A stretch of 43,900 nucleotides of DNA from Clostridiales bacterium (GCA_012523775.1 JAAYTK010000004.1:1-43900), one strand, 5' to 3'. Shown: positions 24,239-34,125, numbered from the stretch's first letter. Program-made: numbers and translations. Notes: generated by a model from the sequence alone, not told the origin.

Positions 24239-26503
24239 TCATTTATCCACTTTAACTATATAGGTTTTATAGAAAATCTCCTCCGTATCGGGATTCTCAA
24301 ATACTATTTCCCCCAGACTCCTTATTAATTCATGATTTAACCATTCGTACTTTTCCTCCTCCAGAGGACCGACGTATATATACGAAATATCATATTTTTC
24401 AATCAGACTCTTTACAAGACTCATATCATCAGATGTATATATTGTCTCAATATCTCTTGCACGGCCGTTCAGCTCAGAGAGAACCATATTATCCGTGCTT
24501 TTTGGCCCCGATTTCCAAAGCTGTTCATGAGTATACCATCCGAATACAGTCGGAAGACCGGTTATTACAGATACTCTTTGATAATCGGTGTAGCTGTAAC
24601 CATTAGCCTCCAGAACCACAGGAGTACCGGACACATTTTCTAAAAGCCAATTAATTGCCGGATAGTCATCCTCAAAATCCTCCTTAATAAATTCCGTGGC
24701 ATCCAATCCCTCAAATCCTTTCCGGTCAAATATATTACCATACCAGCTGTTTACCGCATTCTGTGAATACAGCAGGGTTAAGATAAAGGCCGATAGGGAT
24801 ATTACTGTCAAAACTTTTTTGAGGATACCTTTACTGTATCTCAGAAGCCTTATATAAATATATCCAAAGCATATACCAAACATAATAAACGCCTGGTAGG
24901 TCAGCTTAAACATAGTATTGGCTCTCTTATAGTCTCCTGAATATATATCCTTTACATATACTATCTCAGGCAGAAGTATGAGTCCCATGGCACAAAATCC
25001 GATGGTTATTATATATAAATCCGTATCGGTCAAGGACTCCATATATGATGACAATAATCTGCCCAGCCTTTTCATTCCGGATTTTAGCCCTTCTCCCTTT
25101 TTAATCGGTTTCTTAGTATTTGCAAAGTTAATTAACGATACTACAAAGAATAGTGATACCGTGAATATCGGAAGACCCCATAAAACCATATACTGGTACA
25201 GGGGTGTATGGTTCTCGGCTAAGCGGGCTGCAGCCGATATTTGATCAAACTTAAGGGTAAACGGTAATGCAAAAATTTCGCCCAACAGAAATATAATAAC
25301 CCCCTGAAGTGCCGTAAGCCAATAAGCCTTCCTCTTAAACTCGTATATAATCATATTGGAAAACAGAATTATGGCTCCGGAAACCACATAATATATCGGA
25401 TAATCCCAGAAATTCGTGGTATGAAACAGTCCGATAAAAAAACCCAGTATTATGATATGTGGGGCAAAGAGCTCACTGCTGACGGTTTTAATATTCTTAC
25501 GGTTATCTGTCTGTCTGAAAAGCCATGCCAATAATACGGCAAGCACAGTCAGAACGAATAATATATTAATAACATGGGCATGCAAATCTCCAAGAACAAA
25601 AGAATATGCCGGAAACTCATGTATCGTCTTATCATTGGTTTCAGGGCTGTATCCGATATATCTTGTGGCATCCGGAAACCAATAAGAGTATCTGCCCTTA
25701 ACCTTGCCTGTAATCTTTTTAATGGCAGGAATAATTAAGCCATATATCGGATAATGCATATTGCCTGCTATACATACACCGGATGCACCGATAAAGCCTC
25801 CCAGACCGGCGTAGAAGCCCGACGTTTTATTTTTCCTGCCGTTGTATCTGATTATTAAATTATAGACAAGAGAAAATGGAAGCACAAAAGCAAATGCCCC
25901 TGTCATCATAAGCATAAGATTGTATCCATGGGTTACAGGAGTAAATGAAAGCCTCGTCAGAAATGTTGCCAGGAACTGTCCGACGTAGTAATAATTAAGA
26001 CTCGTCCCGCTAAACCAGAAATCCTGTGGAGGCATATAATCACTTCGCATCATAGTTGTCATGAAACCATAATCCATAAATTTCTCGGTTCCGTATGCCT
26101 CGGGCTTAAATCCCCTTATATAGGTGAAGAATATGAACACCGCAACAAAGAGCAATTCCTCCACAGCAAAAATTATCAGCTTATCCTTTGTAAAATAAGG
26201 CTTATAATATCGCTTAAAGTAAAACACAAGTAATAGATTTATAACCAATCCTATTACCAGGGATATGATACAGGAAACTGTTGAAAACTTAAGAATCCTT
26301 AGTGTCGAAAGCATCCACATCAGATATCCCGTTACCGCAATACCTATGGTCTTAGAGAACAAATATCCTTTATCTGAAAGAGTGGAAAAAAGCAAACCGG
26401 AAAGTGGCATAAATATAAGACCAAGAATAAAAACAACTAGCCACCATTGAATGAATGGAAGCGTATCCTGTCCCAATAAAAGATTTTCAAATACCGTATT
26501 CAC
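24239..26503 (-). CDS. DUF2298 (YYY) large polytopic membrane protein, GT-C-like
   Basis: 754 residues with more than a dozen predicted membrane helices and a C-terminal extracytoplasmic segment of about 170 residues. Seen: MRSDYMPPQDFWFSGTSLN directly followed by YYYVGQ near residue 170, the YYY signature of PF10060, then FPAYSFVLGDLHAHVIN and HTTNFWDYPIY. Such proteins resemble GT-C glycosyltransferases, which use polyprenyl-phosphate sugars on the outer face of the membrane. The start is GTG at 26503 with GGGGGTG upstream. It is the last gene of a likely operon with two GT2 enzymes, glf and a second large membrane protein. The donor and acceptor are unknown; the glycosyltransferase role is inferred. 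Confidence 0.75.
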   Translation of the reverse strand: MNTVFENLLLGQDTLPFIQWWLVVFILGLIFMPLSGLLFSTLSDKGYLFSKTIGIAVTGYLMWMLSTLRILKFSTVSCIISLVIGLVINLLLVFYFKRYYKPYFTKDKLIIFAVEELLFVAVFIFFTYIRGFKPEAYGTEKFMDYGFMTTMMRSDYMPPQDFWFSGTSLNYYYVGQFLATFLTRLSFTPVTHGYNLMLMMTGAFAFVLPFSLVYNLIIRYNGRKNKTSGFYAGLGGFIGASGVCIAGNMHYPIYGLIIPAIKKITGKVKGRYSYWFPDATRYIGYSPETNDKTIHEFPAYSFVLGDLHAHVINILFVLTVLAVLLAWLFRQTDNRKNIKTVSSELFAPHIIILGFFIGLFHTTNFWDYPIYYVVSGAIILFSNMIIYEFKRKAYWLTALQGVIIFLLGEIFALPFTLKFDQISAAARLAENHTPLYQYMVLWGLPIFTVSLFFVVSLINFANTKKPIKKGEGLKSGMKRLGRLLSSYMESLTDTDLYIITIGFCAMGLILLPEIVYVKDIYSGDYKRANTMFKLTYQAFIMFGICFGYIYIRLLRYSKGILKKVLTVISLSAFILTLLYSQNAVNSWYGNIFDRKGFEGLDATEFIKEDFEDDYPAINWLLENVSGTPVVLEANGYSYTDYQRVSVITGLPTVFGWYTHEQLWKSGPKSTDNMVLSELNGRARDIETIYTSDDMSLVKSLIEKYDISYIYVGPLEEEKYEWLNHELIRSLGEIVFENPDTEEIFYKTYIVKVDK

Positions 26504-26525
26504 AATTTCACCCCCGGTTACAGTT

Positions 26526-27233
26526 CTATTCTAGCACCTGATTTAATTTCTTAAAATCACGGACTGCCTGTCTGCCGATTTTAAATATTCTCTTCATATT
26601 TATAGAATTAACACCGCCCTGTCTCGGTCTGAAAGTAATAGGAATATAACGTACCTTAAGACCTTTTCTGGCATAGATAACGGATATAAGTACATTGGAC
26701 AGATTATAGCCGTCCGGTATAAGACCCAGCTGTTCCTTAAGCACATCGGCCTTCATTAATCTGAAGGGAGTATTAGCATCCTTTAGTCGTACACGAAAGC
26801 TTAGCCATAAGACGAACTTCAGTGTCTTGGTTACCAACACCCGTGATAATCCATCCTGTCTGCCCTTTCTTTGACCGATAATCATGTCCCAATTATCCCT
26901 GTCCTCCCAAAACTGCCAGAATTCCTCCGGAACAGTCTGTCCGTCGGAATCTGTCTGAAACACATAGTCGGCACCTATGTCGACCGCATATTTATACCCA
27001 TAAAGAACCGTTGCACCATGTCCTCCATTTGGTTTAGTCAGAGGCTCGAAGGCTTCAAGGTCATCTGCATAATTCTTCATGATTGAGTAAGTAGAGTCCT
27101 TACTGCCGTCATCAATTATGACCAACCTACTACCGTTACCTATTCTCTCAACAATCGGATACCATTCTTTTATGACGGCTTCTATATTCTCCTCTTCGTT
27201 ATATGCAGGAATTACAATATATAATTTATCCAT
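26526..27233 (-). CDS. Family 2 glycosyltransferase, soluble
   Basis: 235 residues. Seen: YIVIPAYNEEENIEAVI at the N-terminus, LVIIDDGSKDSTYSIM (nucleotide-sugar site), and FQTDSDGQTVPEEFW near residue 93 with the metal-binding DxD. ANTPFRLMKADVLKE near residue 152 is common in dolichyl/undecaprenyl-phosphate sugar synthases. There are no membrane helices, unlike the second GT2 of this module. AAGGAG precedes the ATG. It lies 22 bases before the DUF2298 gene and 44 after glf. It may load a sugar on undecaprenyl phosphate or transfer to a lipid; the sugar is not predictable. Confidence 0.87.
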   Translation of the reverse strand: MDKLYIVIPAYNEEENIEAVIKEWYPIVERIGNGSRLVIIDDGSKDSTYSIMKNYADDLEAFEPLTKPNGGHGATVLYGYKYAVDIGADYVFQTDSDGQTVPEEFWQFWEDRDNWDMIIGQRKGRQDGLSRVLVTKTLKFVLWLSFRVRLKDANTPFRLMKADVLKEQLGLIPDGYNLSNVLISVIYARKGLKVRYIPITFRPRQGGVNSINMKRIFKIGRQAVRDFKKLNQVLE

Positions 27234-27277
27234 TCTTTTTCCTCTCCTTATAGACGACCTTACCCTACAGCATAATC

Positions 27278-28363
27278 CTACAGCATATTAAATACATCCA
27301 GAGCTCTTCTGACAACCCCATCCATATTGTAGTACCGGTATTCGGCTAATCTGCCTAAGAATATTACTTTGGTCTCCTTCTTCATTTCTTCTTCATACAG
27401 AGCAAATTGCGCTTTACAGTCCTTAGTAGGAAACGGATAATAAGGCTCTCCCTCAGAGCAGGGATATTCCTTGCATATAGTGGTTTTTTTGTGATCCTGC
27501 CCGGTAAGCTTCTTAAATTCCGTGATTCTGGTATAGTCATAATCATTAGGATAATTCACGACCGGAGCCTCCTGGTACTCCTCCCTGTCTAAGGTTTCAA
27601 ATTCAAATTTTATGCTTCTGTATGCCAATCTGCCATGCTTATAGTTATAAAACTCATCGGCAGGTCCCGTATATATTAAGGTGTCATATTCCAGGTCATC
27701 AATAATATCTTTATAGTCTGTGTTCAGCATAATCTTAATATTCCTGTTTTTGATCATATTCTCACACATCCTGGTATATCCATGGGCAGGCATCCCCTGA
27801 TACTTATCGGCAAAATACCTTGTATCACGATTAAAGCGGATAGGTATTCTGGATATAACAGAGGTATCCAATTCTGCTGGGTCTACACCCCATTGCTTCT
27901 TGGTATAGGTCTCAAATATCTTCTCATAAATATCCCGCCCTACCTTACTTATGGCAACGTCACGACTGGTCTTTACCTCCCCAACGTCAACTGCCTTCTC
28001 CTCCAAGAACTGCTTCATTTCGAAACAGTTAAGATTAAGATTATAAAGCCTATTTATGGTTTCGACAGTTATAGGCATGGGAATTAGATTACCGTCCACA
28101 TAGGTAAGGACTCTATGCCAAAAATCATTCCATTTGGTAAACTGTGAAAGATATAGATACACCTCTCTGTCATTTGTATGAAAAATATGAGGTCCATAGT
28201 TGTGAATCAGAATATTGTCCTCATTATAAGAGTCATATACATTACCGCCTATATGCCCCCGCCTTTCAATTACGAGTACCTTTTCATCCATTACATTAGC
28301 TATTCTTTCGGCTACGGTCAGTCCTGCCAAGCCTGCTCCGACTATTACATACTTAAATTTCAT
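27278..28363 (-). CDS. glf: UDP-galactopyranose mutase
   Basis: 361 residues. This flavoenzyme converts UDP-galactopyranose to UDP-galactofuranose, the donor for Galf residues in cell-surface glycans. Seen: the FAD-binding YVIVGAGLAGLTVAERIAN at the N-terminus, VIERRGHIGGNVYD, and PHIFHTNDREVYLYL near residue 58, all typical of bacterial Glf; also TKKQWGVDPAELD near 153. GGAGG precedes the ATG. It is located between the two GT2/GT-C pairs, so the module probably builds a galactofuranose-containing envelope glycan. Confidence 0.95.
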   Translation of the reverse strand: MKFKYVIVGAGLAGLTVAERIANVMDEKVLVIERRGHIGGNVYDSYNEDNILIHNYGPHIFHTNDREVYLYLSQFTKWNDFWHRVLTYVDGNLIPMPITVETINRLYNLNLNCFEMKQFLEEKAVDVGEVKTSRDVAISKVGRDIYEKIFETYTKKQWGVDPAELDTSVISRIPIRFNRDTRYFADKYQGMPAHGYTRMCENMIKNRNIKIMLNTDYKDIIDDLEYDTLIYTGPADEFYNYKHGRLAYRSIKFEFETLDREEYQEAPVVNYPNDYDYTRITEFKKLTGQDHKKTTICKEYPCSEGEPYYPFPTKDCKAQFALYEEEMKKETKVIFLGRLAEYRYYNMDGVVRRALDVFNML

Positions 28364-28409
28364 CCTAAAGTCCCTCCTATATACTACGATATGTAAATGT
28401 GTTGGTAAT

Positions 28410-30434
28410 CTACTTCTTTACCTTCCTGCCTGTATCATATATCGAAATATCCCATATTTCCCTTCCCGTCTCGTATACACATTCATAGGTGTTGCGGATA
28501 TTGTCCTCGTTAAGATTATATTCATTGCTGATTCGGTTGTAATAATCTACAATGATAAAGCTGATTTTATTCTCATTCACCAGATTGATAAGCTCGGTGG
28601 GCGTACTTGCCTCATACATTTTTCGAACCATTATATCCCGATATTCTGTATCATACCCCGCTGACCACGCATAATACTGGTGGCCTTGATATAGCATCGC
28701 TCCGCCAAAGACCACCTGATTGACCGTATAGGAATCGGTAAGGAATATATCGCTCGAGTCACTATTGGCTCTGATAAATTCAGTCAACGGGTCGTCCATA
28801 TTGAGAATAACCTTACCCTCAACAGAATTCTTCCTAAGCAGGGTAGTAAAATCATAAATGCCGGTTAATGTCAGCATTATTATCAGTACTCCCCCTGCAA
28901 TCTTAAATATAACATTCTTCATGTCAAACATCTTTGTGATAAGGGATGCGGTAAATACTCCCATAAGAATGCAGCTCATCATAATATATTTATGATTTAC
29001 GGTAACATCTACGGTAAGGGATACCGTAAAGGCAAATACCAGTGGAGCCAATGAAGCAATAATAAGATACCGCTCGACTATCTTCCCAAATATGAATGCA
29101 ATAATAACCACAACAGGCAAGATACCCAGAAGCTGCTCCAAATATGCAGCCACTCCAAATACAGTCTTATTCTCGGCTATAAAGCCAAACAGCAGCTTAG
29201 GCGACACTACAGAACCCTCAATAAAAAAACCTGTTTGAATTAAAGCCAGTATAACCGTAACTACCGCCGTTATCAAGAGCTCCAGCCGTCTGTTTGATAG
29301 TATGGCAATCACAAATAAAACCAGAAGACATCCGATAACCGCCGAGCCATGGAAGAAGGACAGGCTTCCGAGCAACATTCCTATCGATAACGGATAGCGT
29401 ATATTCTTAATACACCATCCCTCCTTATCGAAAAAAAGCCTCTTTAAGGAAAGTCCTTTCCGATTTATAGTCTCAAGCATTCCATATAGATTCGGAAGAT
29501 ATAATATAATGACAAAGAACATTACGGCTAATCCAAACGCAAAATGCCTTTGATTGCAATAAACATTAAGATTCCATAATCCCCAATCCTCATGGGGTGT
29601 TTCTCCAATGAATCCTGTATTATTCCATAATGCGTTAATTATGCTTTCGCTTTTAGGTATTTTTGAAAGATATATAAATAAAGCCTTCCCGCTTCTAAAT
29701 GCAAAAAACAATAAAGCCAGTATTCCTGATATCATTCTTCCTGTTATTTTTACGGTCAGTACATAAAGTAGCATAAAAGCGCTTAAGAAGCTTAATAAAC
29801 TGGGAAGATTGAAGGCATGGTCTATTCTCATTCCAAGAAACTCTAAATTTCCCGCTAGAAACTGAAACATAAAGTGATACTTAATATCCTCTCCTGCAAA
29901 ATGAGAATATGAGGTAGGGAAATTATTGCCGTAGGAGAAGGATCTAATCATCCCTATATGGGGTGAAAAATCACTGAATACACTAACACCAATATGAAGC
30001 TGTCCGTTATTTACATAGAACGTTGACCAAAAAAGAACTATTCCGAGTAATGTGACGGAGCACAGTATAATCAATTCCTTGACTTTGGTTTTGTTATCCT
30101 CCGATATTAATGATTTATCATATTCTTTATTCTTAAGAAGTCTGTTATATAATGTAAACGCAAGCAGAATAAGAGCCAAGGGCATCATAATGATATTAGC
30201 CATTACTAAAGGGGCTTCCATTTTGGAAGAAACCGATGCTATAATATATACTAACCATGTCATACTAAGCACACCGGTGATAAACCAAGCCGGCAGGAGT
30301 AAAAAATATGGGCTTAAGTTAATGCTCTTATTATCATATGAGCTCCGAGAGATACTATGAAGCTTAGGAAAGGCAAGCTCACATATTACCCAACCGGTGC
30401 CAAAGCAAAGCAGCAGATAAATTATACCTAGCAC
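28410..30434 (-). CDS. Large polytopic membrane protein, GT-C-like, DUF2298-related layout
   Basis: 674 residues with about twelve predicted membrane helices and a C-terminal soluble part. Not recognised as a named family. It parallels the DUF2298 protein at 24239-26503: an early segment FPTSYSHFAGEDIKYHFMFQ aligns in position and style with its PPQDFWFSG/YYYVGQ region, and both end in a soluble domain with a segment like STPTELINLVNENKISFIIV. That suggests an extracytoplasmic glycosyltransferase using a lipid-linked donor. The start is GTG at 30434, overlapping the upstream glycosyltransferase by seven bases, so the two are translationally coupled. Substrate unknown. Confidence 0.7.
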   Translation of the reverse strand: MLGIIYLLLCFGTGWVICELAFPKLHSISRSSYDNKSINLSPYFLLLPAWFITGVLSMTWLVYIIASVSSKMEAPLVMANIIMMPLALILLAFTLYNRLLKNKEYDKSLISEDNKTKVKELIILCSVTLLGIVLFWSTFYVNNGQLHIGVSVFSDFSPHIGMIRSFSYGNNFPTSYSHFAGEDIKYHFMFQFLAGNLEFLGMRIDHAFNLPSLLSFLSAFMLLYVLTVKITGRMISGILALLFFAFRSGKALFIYLSKIPKSESIINALWNNTGFIGETPHEDWGLWNLNVYCNQRHFAFGLAVMFFVIILYLPNLYGMLETINRKGLSLKRLFFDKEGWCIKNIRYPLSIGMLLGSLSFFHGSAVIGCLLVLFVIAILSNRRLELLITAVVTVILALIQTGFFIEGSVVSPKLLFGFIAENKTVFGVAAYLEQLLGILPVVVIIAFIFGKIVERYLIIASLAPLVFAFTVSLTVDVTVNHKYIMMSCILMGVFTASLITKMFDMKNVIFKIAGGVLIIMLTLTGIYDFTTLLRKNSVEGKVILNMDDPLTEFIRANSDSSDIFLTDSYTVNQVVFGGAMLYQGHQYYAWSAGYDTEYRDIMVRKMYEASTPTELINLVNENKISFIIVDYYNRISNEYNLNEDNIRNTYECVYETGREIWDISIYDTGRKVKK

Positions 30435-31402
30435 TTATCATCACCGCCCCTGATATAATCGGATATCAGATATCTTGGTCTTGCCTTCACTTCCTTATAT
30501 ATCTTAGTAAGATATATGCCAATAATACCTAAGCTGGTCATAATTGCACTGCCAATGATTAGTTGAAGTAAAATCACCGTGGTAAAACCATCGCTGGCTC
30601 TTCCGGATAATTTCATAAATAAGGTCTGAATTCCCATCAATAATGCTCCGAAAAACATTATGACTCCGAGTAAGGTAATGCAATGCAGCGGCATAGAGGT
30701 ATAAGAGGTAATCGCATTTACAGCCAGGCGTATCAGTCTGAACAATGACCATTTTGTCTTACCGTTCACTCTCTTGGCCACATCAAATTTAATTTCTTTC
30801 CGACTAAATCCTAACCATGCCGACATTCCCCTAAAGAAAATCGCCCGCTCAGGCAGAGTTTTCCATGCCTCTACTACTTTCCTGTCCATCAGCTTAAAGT
30901 CAGAAGCCTTCCCAAGATTAATATCAGAGGATTTATATATCAAAAAATAAAAGAATTTTGCACATAATCTGTATATAATATTCTCTTTACCTCGGGAATG
31001 TTTAATGCCCTCCACTACATCATAGCCCTCATTTAGCCAGATGCTGACCATATCGGGTATTATTTCAGGAGGATGCTGAAGATCCCCGTCCATAACCAAT
31101 ACCATATCTCCCCCGGCATATTCGAGTCCGGCACATAGAGCCGATTCCTTTCCGAAATTCCTGCTAAGTCTGATAATTGATATCTTATCATTTCCATATG
31201 CTGATTTTTTCAGCTCATTCCAGGTGTTGTCTGTAGAACCGTCATCAACCAGAATAAACTCATATACGATACGGTTATCTTTCAGTACATTTTCAATTGT
31301 CCTGATGGAATTTCCAATATGACTTCCTTCCTGATACACAGGAATTACAACGGATAATAATGCATCCGGTTTTCTTACGGTTGGCTTATCTACAGTAATC
31401 AT
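30428..31402 (-). CDS. Family 2 glycosyltransferase with two C-terminal membrane helices (GtrB/DPM1-like)
   Basis: 324 residues. Seen: LLSVVIPVYQEGSHIGNSI, FILVDDGSTDNTW, LSRNFGKESALCAGL and VLVMDGDLQHPPEI with its DxD; two hydrophobic helices lie between about residues 230 and 300. This architecture is that of undecaprenyl-phosphate hexosyl transferases such as GtrB, which make the lipid-linked donor for a GT-C enzyme. It overlaps the GT-C-like gene downstream by seven bases, consistent with such a pair. GAGGTG precedes the ATG. It starts the glycan operon, 21 bases after recG, and may be read through from recG. Confidence 0.9.
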   Translation of the reverse strand: MITVDKPTVRKPDALLSVVIPVYQEGSHIGNSIRTIENVLKDNRIVYEFILVDDGSTDNTWNELKKSAYGNDKISIIRLSRNFGKESALCAGLEYAGGDMVLVMDGDLQHPPEIIPDMVSIWLNEGYDVVEGIKHSRGKENIIYRLCAKFFYFLIYKSSDINLGKASDFKLMDRKVVEAWKTLPERAIFFRGMSAWLGFSRKEIKFDVAKRVNGKTKWSLFRLIRLAVNAITSYTSMPLHCITLLGVIMFFGALLMGIQTLFMKLSGRASDGFTTVILLQLIIGSAIMTSLGIIGIYLTKIYKEVKARPRYLISDYIRGGDDKC

Positions 31403-31423
31403 AGGACACCTCTTTTATTTAAA

Positions 31424-33463
31424 TTACAAAGTGTTGCCGGTTTTATTTAAGATCTTATCCTCAAGATAAGGATTCTCACTAAAGATTTCTTCTACTTCAT
31501 CATCGCTTAAGCTTTTAGCCGCCTGTGCCGCCAGCTTAAGTATCGAAGCATCCGTATATATATTACCTATCCTAAAGTCAAGATCACCGCTTTGCCTGAT
31601 ACCAAACAAATCCCCCGGCCCTCTAAGCTTTAGATCTTCCTCCGCTATATAAAAGCCGTCATTAGACTTATTTAATATCTCCAGTCTTTCCTTTGCCTCC
31701 CTGCTCCCTGTTCCGCATACAAATATACAATAGGATTGATGTTCGCCTCGTCCGACTCTGCCTCTTAGCTGATGCAGCTGTGCCAGACCGAAACGCTCAG
31801 CATTTTCCACCATCATAACGGTGGCATTCGGAACATTGACACCAACCTCCACGACAGTGGTAGATACCAGTACCTGTATGCTTCCCTCTGCAAATCTTTC
31901 CATAATACTATTCTTTTCTTTAGGCTTCATCTTACCATGAAGATACTCTATGGATATACCGGAGGGCATGGCCTCCCTGATCTGCTGGGTGTAATCAATT
32001 ACATTCTCTGCCTCTATCATCTCGCTCTCTTCCACCATAGGGCATATCACATAAGCCTGTCTACCCTGTGCCACCTGTTTTTCAATAAATCTGTAAGCAG
32101 TAGGTCTGTAGCTTATATTTACAACGCAGTTCTTTATAGGAAGTCTTCTGGCAGGAAGCTCGTCCAATATGGATATATCAAGATCACCGTATAATATTAT
32201 TGCCAGCGTTCTCGGAATGGGTGTGGCACTCATAACCAGAACATGGGGCTTCTTGCCCTTGGTCATTAAATATTCCCTTTGCCTAACACCGAAACGATGC
32301 TGTTCATCTGTTATGACCAGGGCAAGATTATCATATACCACCTTTTCCTGTATTAAAGCATGGGTTCCCACGATAATATCGGCTTTATGCTCACGGATTC
32401 TTTCATAAGCTTCGTTTTTCTCCTTTGGAGTCATTGAACCGACCAGGAGACATACCGATACGTCAAAGCCGGACAGCATCCTGCAAAATGACGAATAATG
32501 CTGTTTCGCCAGGACCTCAGTCGGAACCATAATACATGCCTGATATCCGTTCTTTACAGCCATTAATAGTGCAAGCAATGCCAGAACAGTCTTTCCCGAA
32601 CCCACATCTCCCTGAACCAGGCGATTCATGGCAAGCTCTGAGGTCAAATCATTCTTAATCTCACTCCATACCAAATGCTGAGCCTTTGTCAATTTGTAGG
32701 GCAATGAATCTATAAGCCTCTCACATTCATCTGCTTCATTCATGGGATATTCTGTACGGCTTATAGCCTTACTGTCTCTCATCCTTCTTAATGCAAGAGA
32801 ATATAGGAAGAATTCATCAAATACCAGGCGTTCCCTTGCTCTCTTTAAGCTTTCTCTGTCCTTAGGGAAATGAATTTCCTTCAAGGCCTTTGTCCTATCT
32901 ATCAAAGAATATTCCTTGCTTATTCTATCGGGAATATAGTCCTTTGCAAATTTCAGATTATTATGCACTTCATGCATGGATTTTATTAATAGTTTATTGG
33001 TTAGCCCCTCCGTAAGAGGATATATAGGTTGAAGAACCTTCAATAATTTATAATAGTCCTCCTTATTAAAAAAAATCTGTGGCTGCTCCATCACAAGGGC
33101 ACCGTTCTTGGTTTTTACCTTACCCCGAAACAGATAGCTGGTTCCCATGGTAAGCCTGTTCTTAAGAAAGGGCATATTAAACCATGTGAGCATCAGCGTA
33201 CCGGAGCTGTCCCTCACCTGAACGTTTAGTATCTGCAAATGCCGCACACGCCTCAGTCTGGGGGTGATGCCAAGATATGCCTCTATGGTGGCTACGCTGC
33301 CCTCGCTTACCTGAGATATGGGTACAGGCATTCCAAACTCTTCATAATCCCTTGGATAATGCTCCAATAAATCCTGAACAGTCTCAATACCGATTTTAAG
33401 AAAAATCTTCTGAGTCTTTTCACCGATTCCCTTAATTTTTACAATGCTATCATTATAATCCAA
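31424..33463 (-). CDS. recG: ATP-dependent DNA helicase RecG
   Basis: 679 residues. It remodels stalled replication forks and branches Holliday junctions. Seen: an N-terminal wedge/OB domain, Walker A VQGDVGSGKTVLALLAL near residue 288, the DEQH box VITDEQHRFGVRQRE, SATPIPRTLA, and the C-terminal RFGLAQLHQLRGRVGRGEH. Longer in-frame upstream codons exist, but the TTG at 33463 has GGAG eight bases before it and gives LDYNDSIVKIKGIGEK, matching Bacillus RecG length (682). The promoter is at 33573-33600. In many Firmicutes recG lies close to fakA (yloV); here a plus-strand regulator/ABC operon separates them. Confidence 0.96.
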   Translation of the reverse strand: MDYNDSIVKIKGIGEKTQKIFLKIGIETVQDLLEHYPRDYEEFGMPVPISQVSEGSVATIEAYLGITPRLRRVRHLQILNVQVRDSSGTLMLTWFNMPFLKNRLTMGTSYLFRGKVKTKNGALVMEQPQIFFNKEDYYKLLKVLQPIYPLTEGLTNKLLIKSMHEVHNNLKFAKDYIPDRISKEYSLIDRTKALKEIHFPKDRESLKRARERLVFDEFFLYSLALRRMRDSKAISRTEYPMNEADECERLIDSLPYKLTKAQHLVWSEIKNDLTSELAMNRLVQGDVGSGKTVLALLALLMAVKNGYQACIMVPTEVLAKQHYSSFCRMLSGFDVSVCLLVGSMTPKEKNEAYERIREHKADIIVGTHALIQEKVVYDNLALVITDEQHRFGVRQREYLMTKGKKPHVLVMSATPIPRTLAIILYGDLDISILDELPARRLPIKNCVVNISYRPTAYRFIEKQVAQGRQAYVICPMVEESEMIEAENVIDYTQQIREAMPSGISIEYLHGKMKPKEKNSIMERFAEGSIQVLVSTTVVEVGVNVPNATVMMVENAERFGLAQLHQLRGRVGRGEHQSYCIFVCGTGSREAKERLEILNKSNDGFYIAEEDLKLRGPGDLFGIRQSGDLDFRIGNIYTDASILKLAAQAAKSLSDDEVEEIFSENPYLEDKILNKTGNTL

Positions 33464-33572
33464 GATACTCACTCCACATTTTATTACATATATAATAACA
33501 CACAAATAAATCAAATAAAATGTGCTGATTTAATAATTCTTAATAAATTCCATATGTTAAAGCTTAAACTAT

Positions 33573-33600
33573 AGTATAGCATATTTTGGTAATATTTCAA
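33573..33600 (-). promoter_or_regulatory. Promoter of recG
   Basis: On the minus strand TTGAAA (33595-33600), 16 bases, then TATACT (33573-33578), about 110 bases ahead of the recG start. Its -35 is 47 bases from that of the divergent GntR promoter. Confidence 0.6.
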
Positions 33601-33646
33601 CGATTATATCGAACACACGTTTATAAGAAATTAAGATAAAAAACTA

Positions 33647-33675
33647 TTGACAAATATACTGTATTAGTGTATTGT
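33647..33675 (+). promoter_or_regulatory. Promoter of the GntR/ABC operon
   Basis: A perfect TTGACA (33647-33652), a 17-base spacer and TATTGT (33670-33675). The -10 lies inside the left arm of the inverted repeat at 33663-33700, so a bound repressor would block the promoter. Confidence 0.7.
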
Positions 33676-33700
33676 TGTATTAGGTCACTAATACACTAAT
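33663..33700. promoter_or_regulatory. Nested inverted-repeat operator of the GntR regulator
   Basis: Two nested perfect dyads: ATTAGTGTAT (33663-33672) with ATACACTAAT (33691-33700), and inside it GTATTAG (33678-33684) with CTAATAC (33689-33695). It contains AGTGTA and TACACT separated by 20 bases. As I recall, YtrA-type repressors bind AGTGTA/TACACT dyads with a shorter gap. Overlap with the -10 box implies autorepression of the operon. Confidence 0.7.
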
Positions 33701-33735
33701 GCAATGATACAATTTATATGAAAGGAGCTGTAACA

Positions 33736-34107
33736 ATGCAATGGGAACTCAATACTGATAAGCCTGTATACTTACAGCTGGTGGAGCAAATCCAAGCGGG
33801 CATAATATCCGGTAAATATAAGCCCGGCGATAAGCTTCCATCTGTCAGAGATTTGGCAACCCAGGCTACGGTAAACCCAAATACAATGCAAAGAGCTATG
33901 ACAGAGCTCGAGCGGGATGGATTAGTCTATTCTAACCGTACTATAGGAAGGTTCATAACCTCTGATGAAGAGCTGATTGCTCAGCTTAAAAAACGATACA
34001 TTACACAACTGGTACAGGAGTTTTTAGACAAGATGAAGCTACTGAACATAGAGCTAAATGAAATCATTTCATATATAAATCAATTATCAGAAAATAATAA
34101 AGCGTAG
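33736..34107 (+). CDS. YtrA-subfamily GntR transcriptional regulator
   Basis: 123 residues: a winged helix-turn-helix (PVYLQLVEQIQAGIISGKY, LPSVRDLATQATVNPNTMQ, LERDGLVYSNRTIGRFI) and a short helical tail of about 45 residues for dimerisation, the YtrA plan with no ligand domain. An ATG at 33718 is in frame, but the one at 33736 has AAAGGAG eight bases upstream. It heads a three-gene operon with an ABC ATPase and permease. YtrA-type regulators of such operons usually repress them and respond to envelope stress, such as cell-wall antibiotics. The operator over its promoter supports autoregulation. Confidence 0.92.
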   Translation: MQWELNTDKPVYLQLVEQIQAGIISGKYKPGDKLPSVRDLATQATVNPNTMQRAMTELERDGLVYSNRTIGRFITSDEELIAQLKKRYITQLVQEFLDKMKLLNIELNEIISYINQLSENNKA

Positions 34108-34125
34108 TTACGGAAGGAGTCAAAA

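Noticed and set aside
31772-32194. Open frame of 140 codons antisense to recG
   Set aside because: It lies over the conserved helicase motifs of recG and has His/Leu-rich composition typical of a shadow frame.
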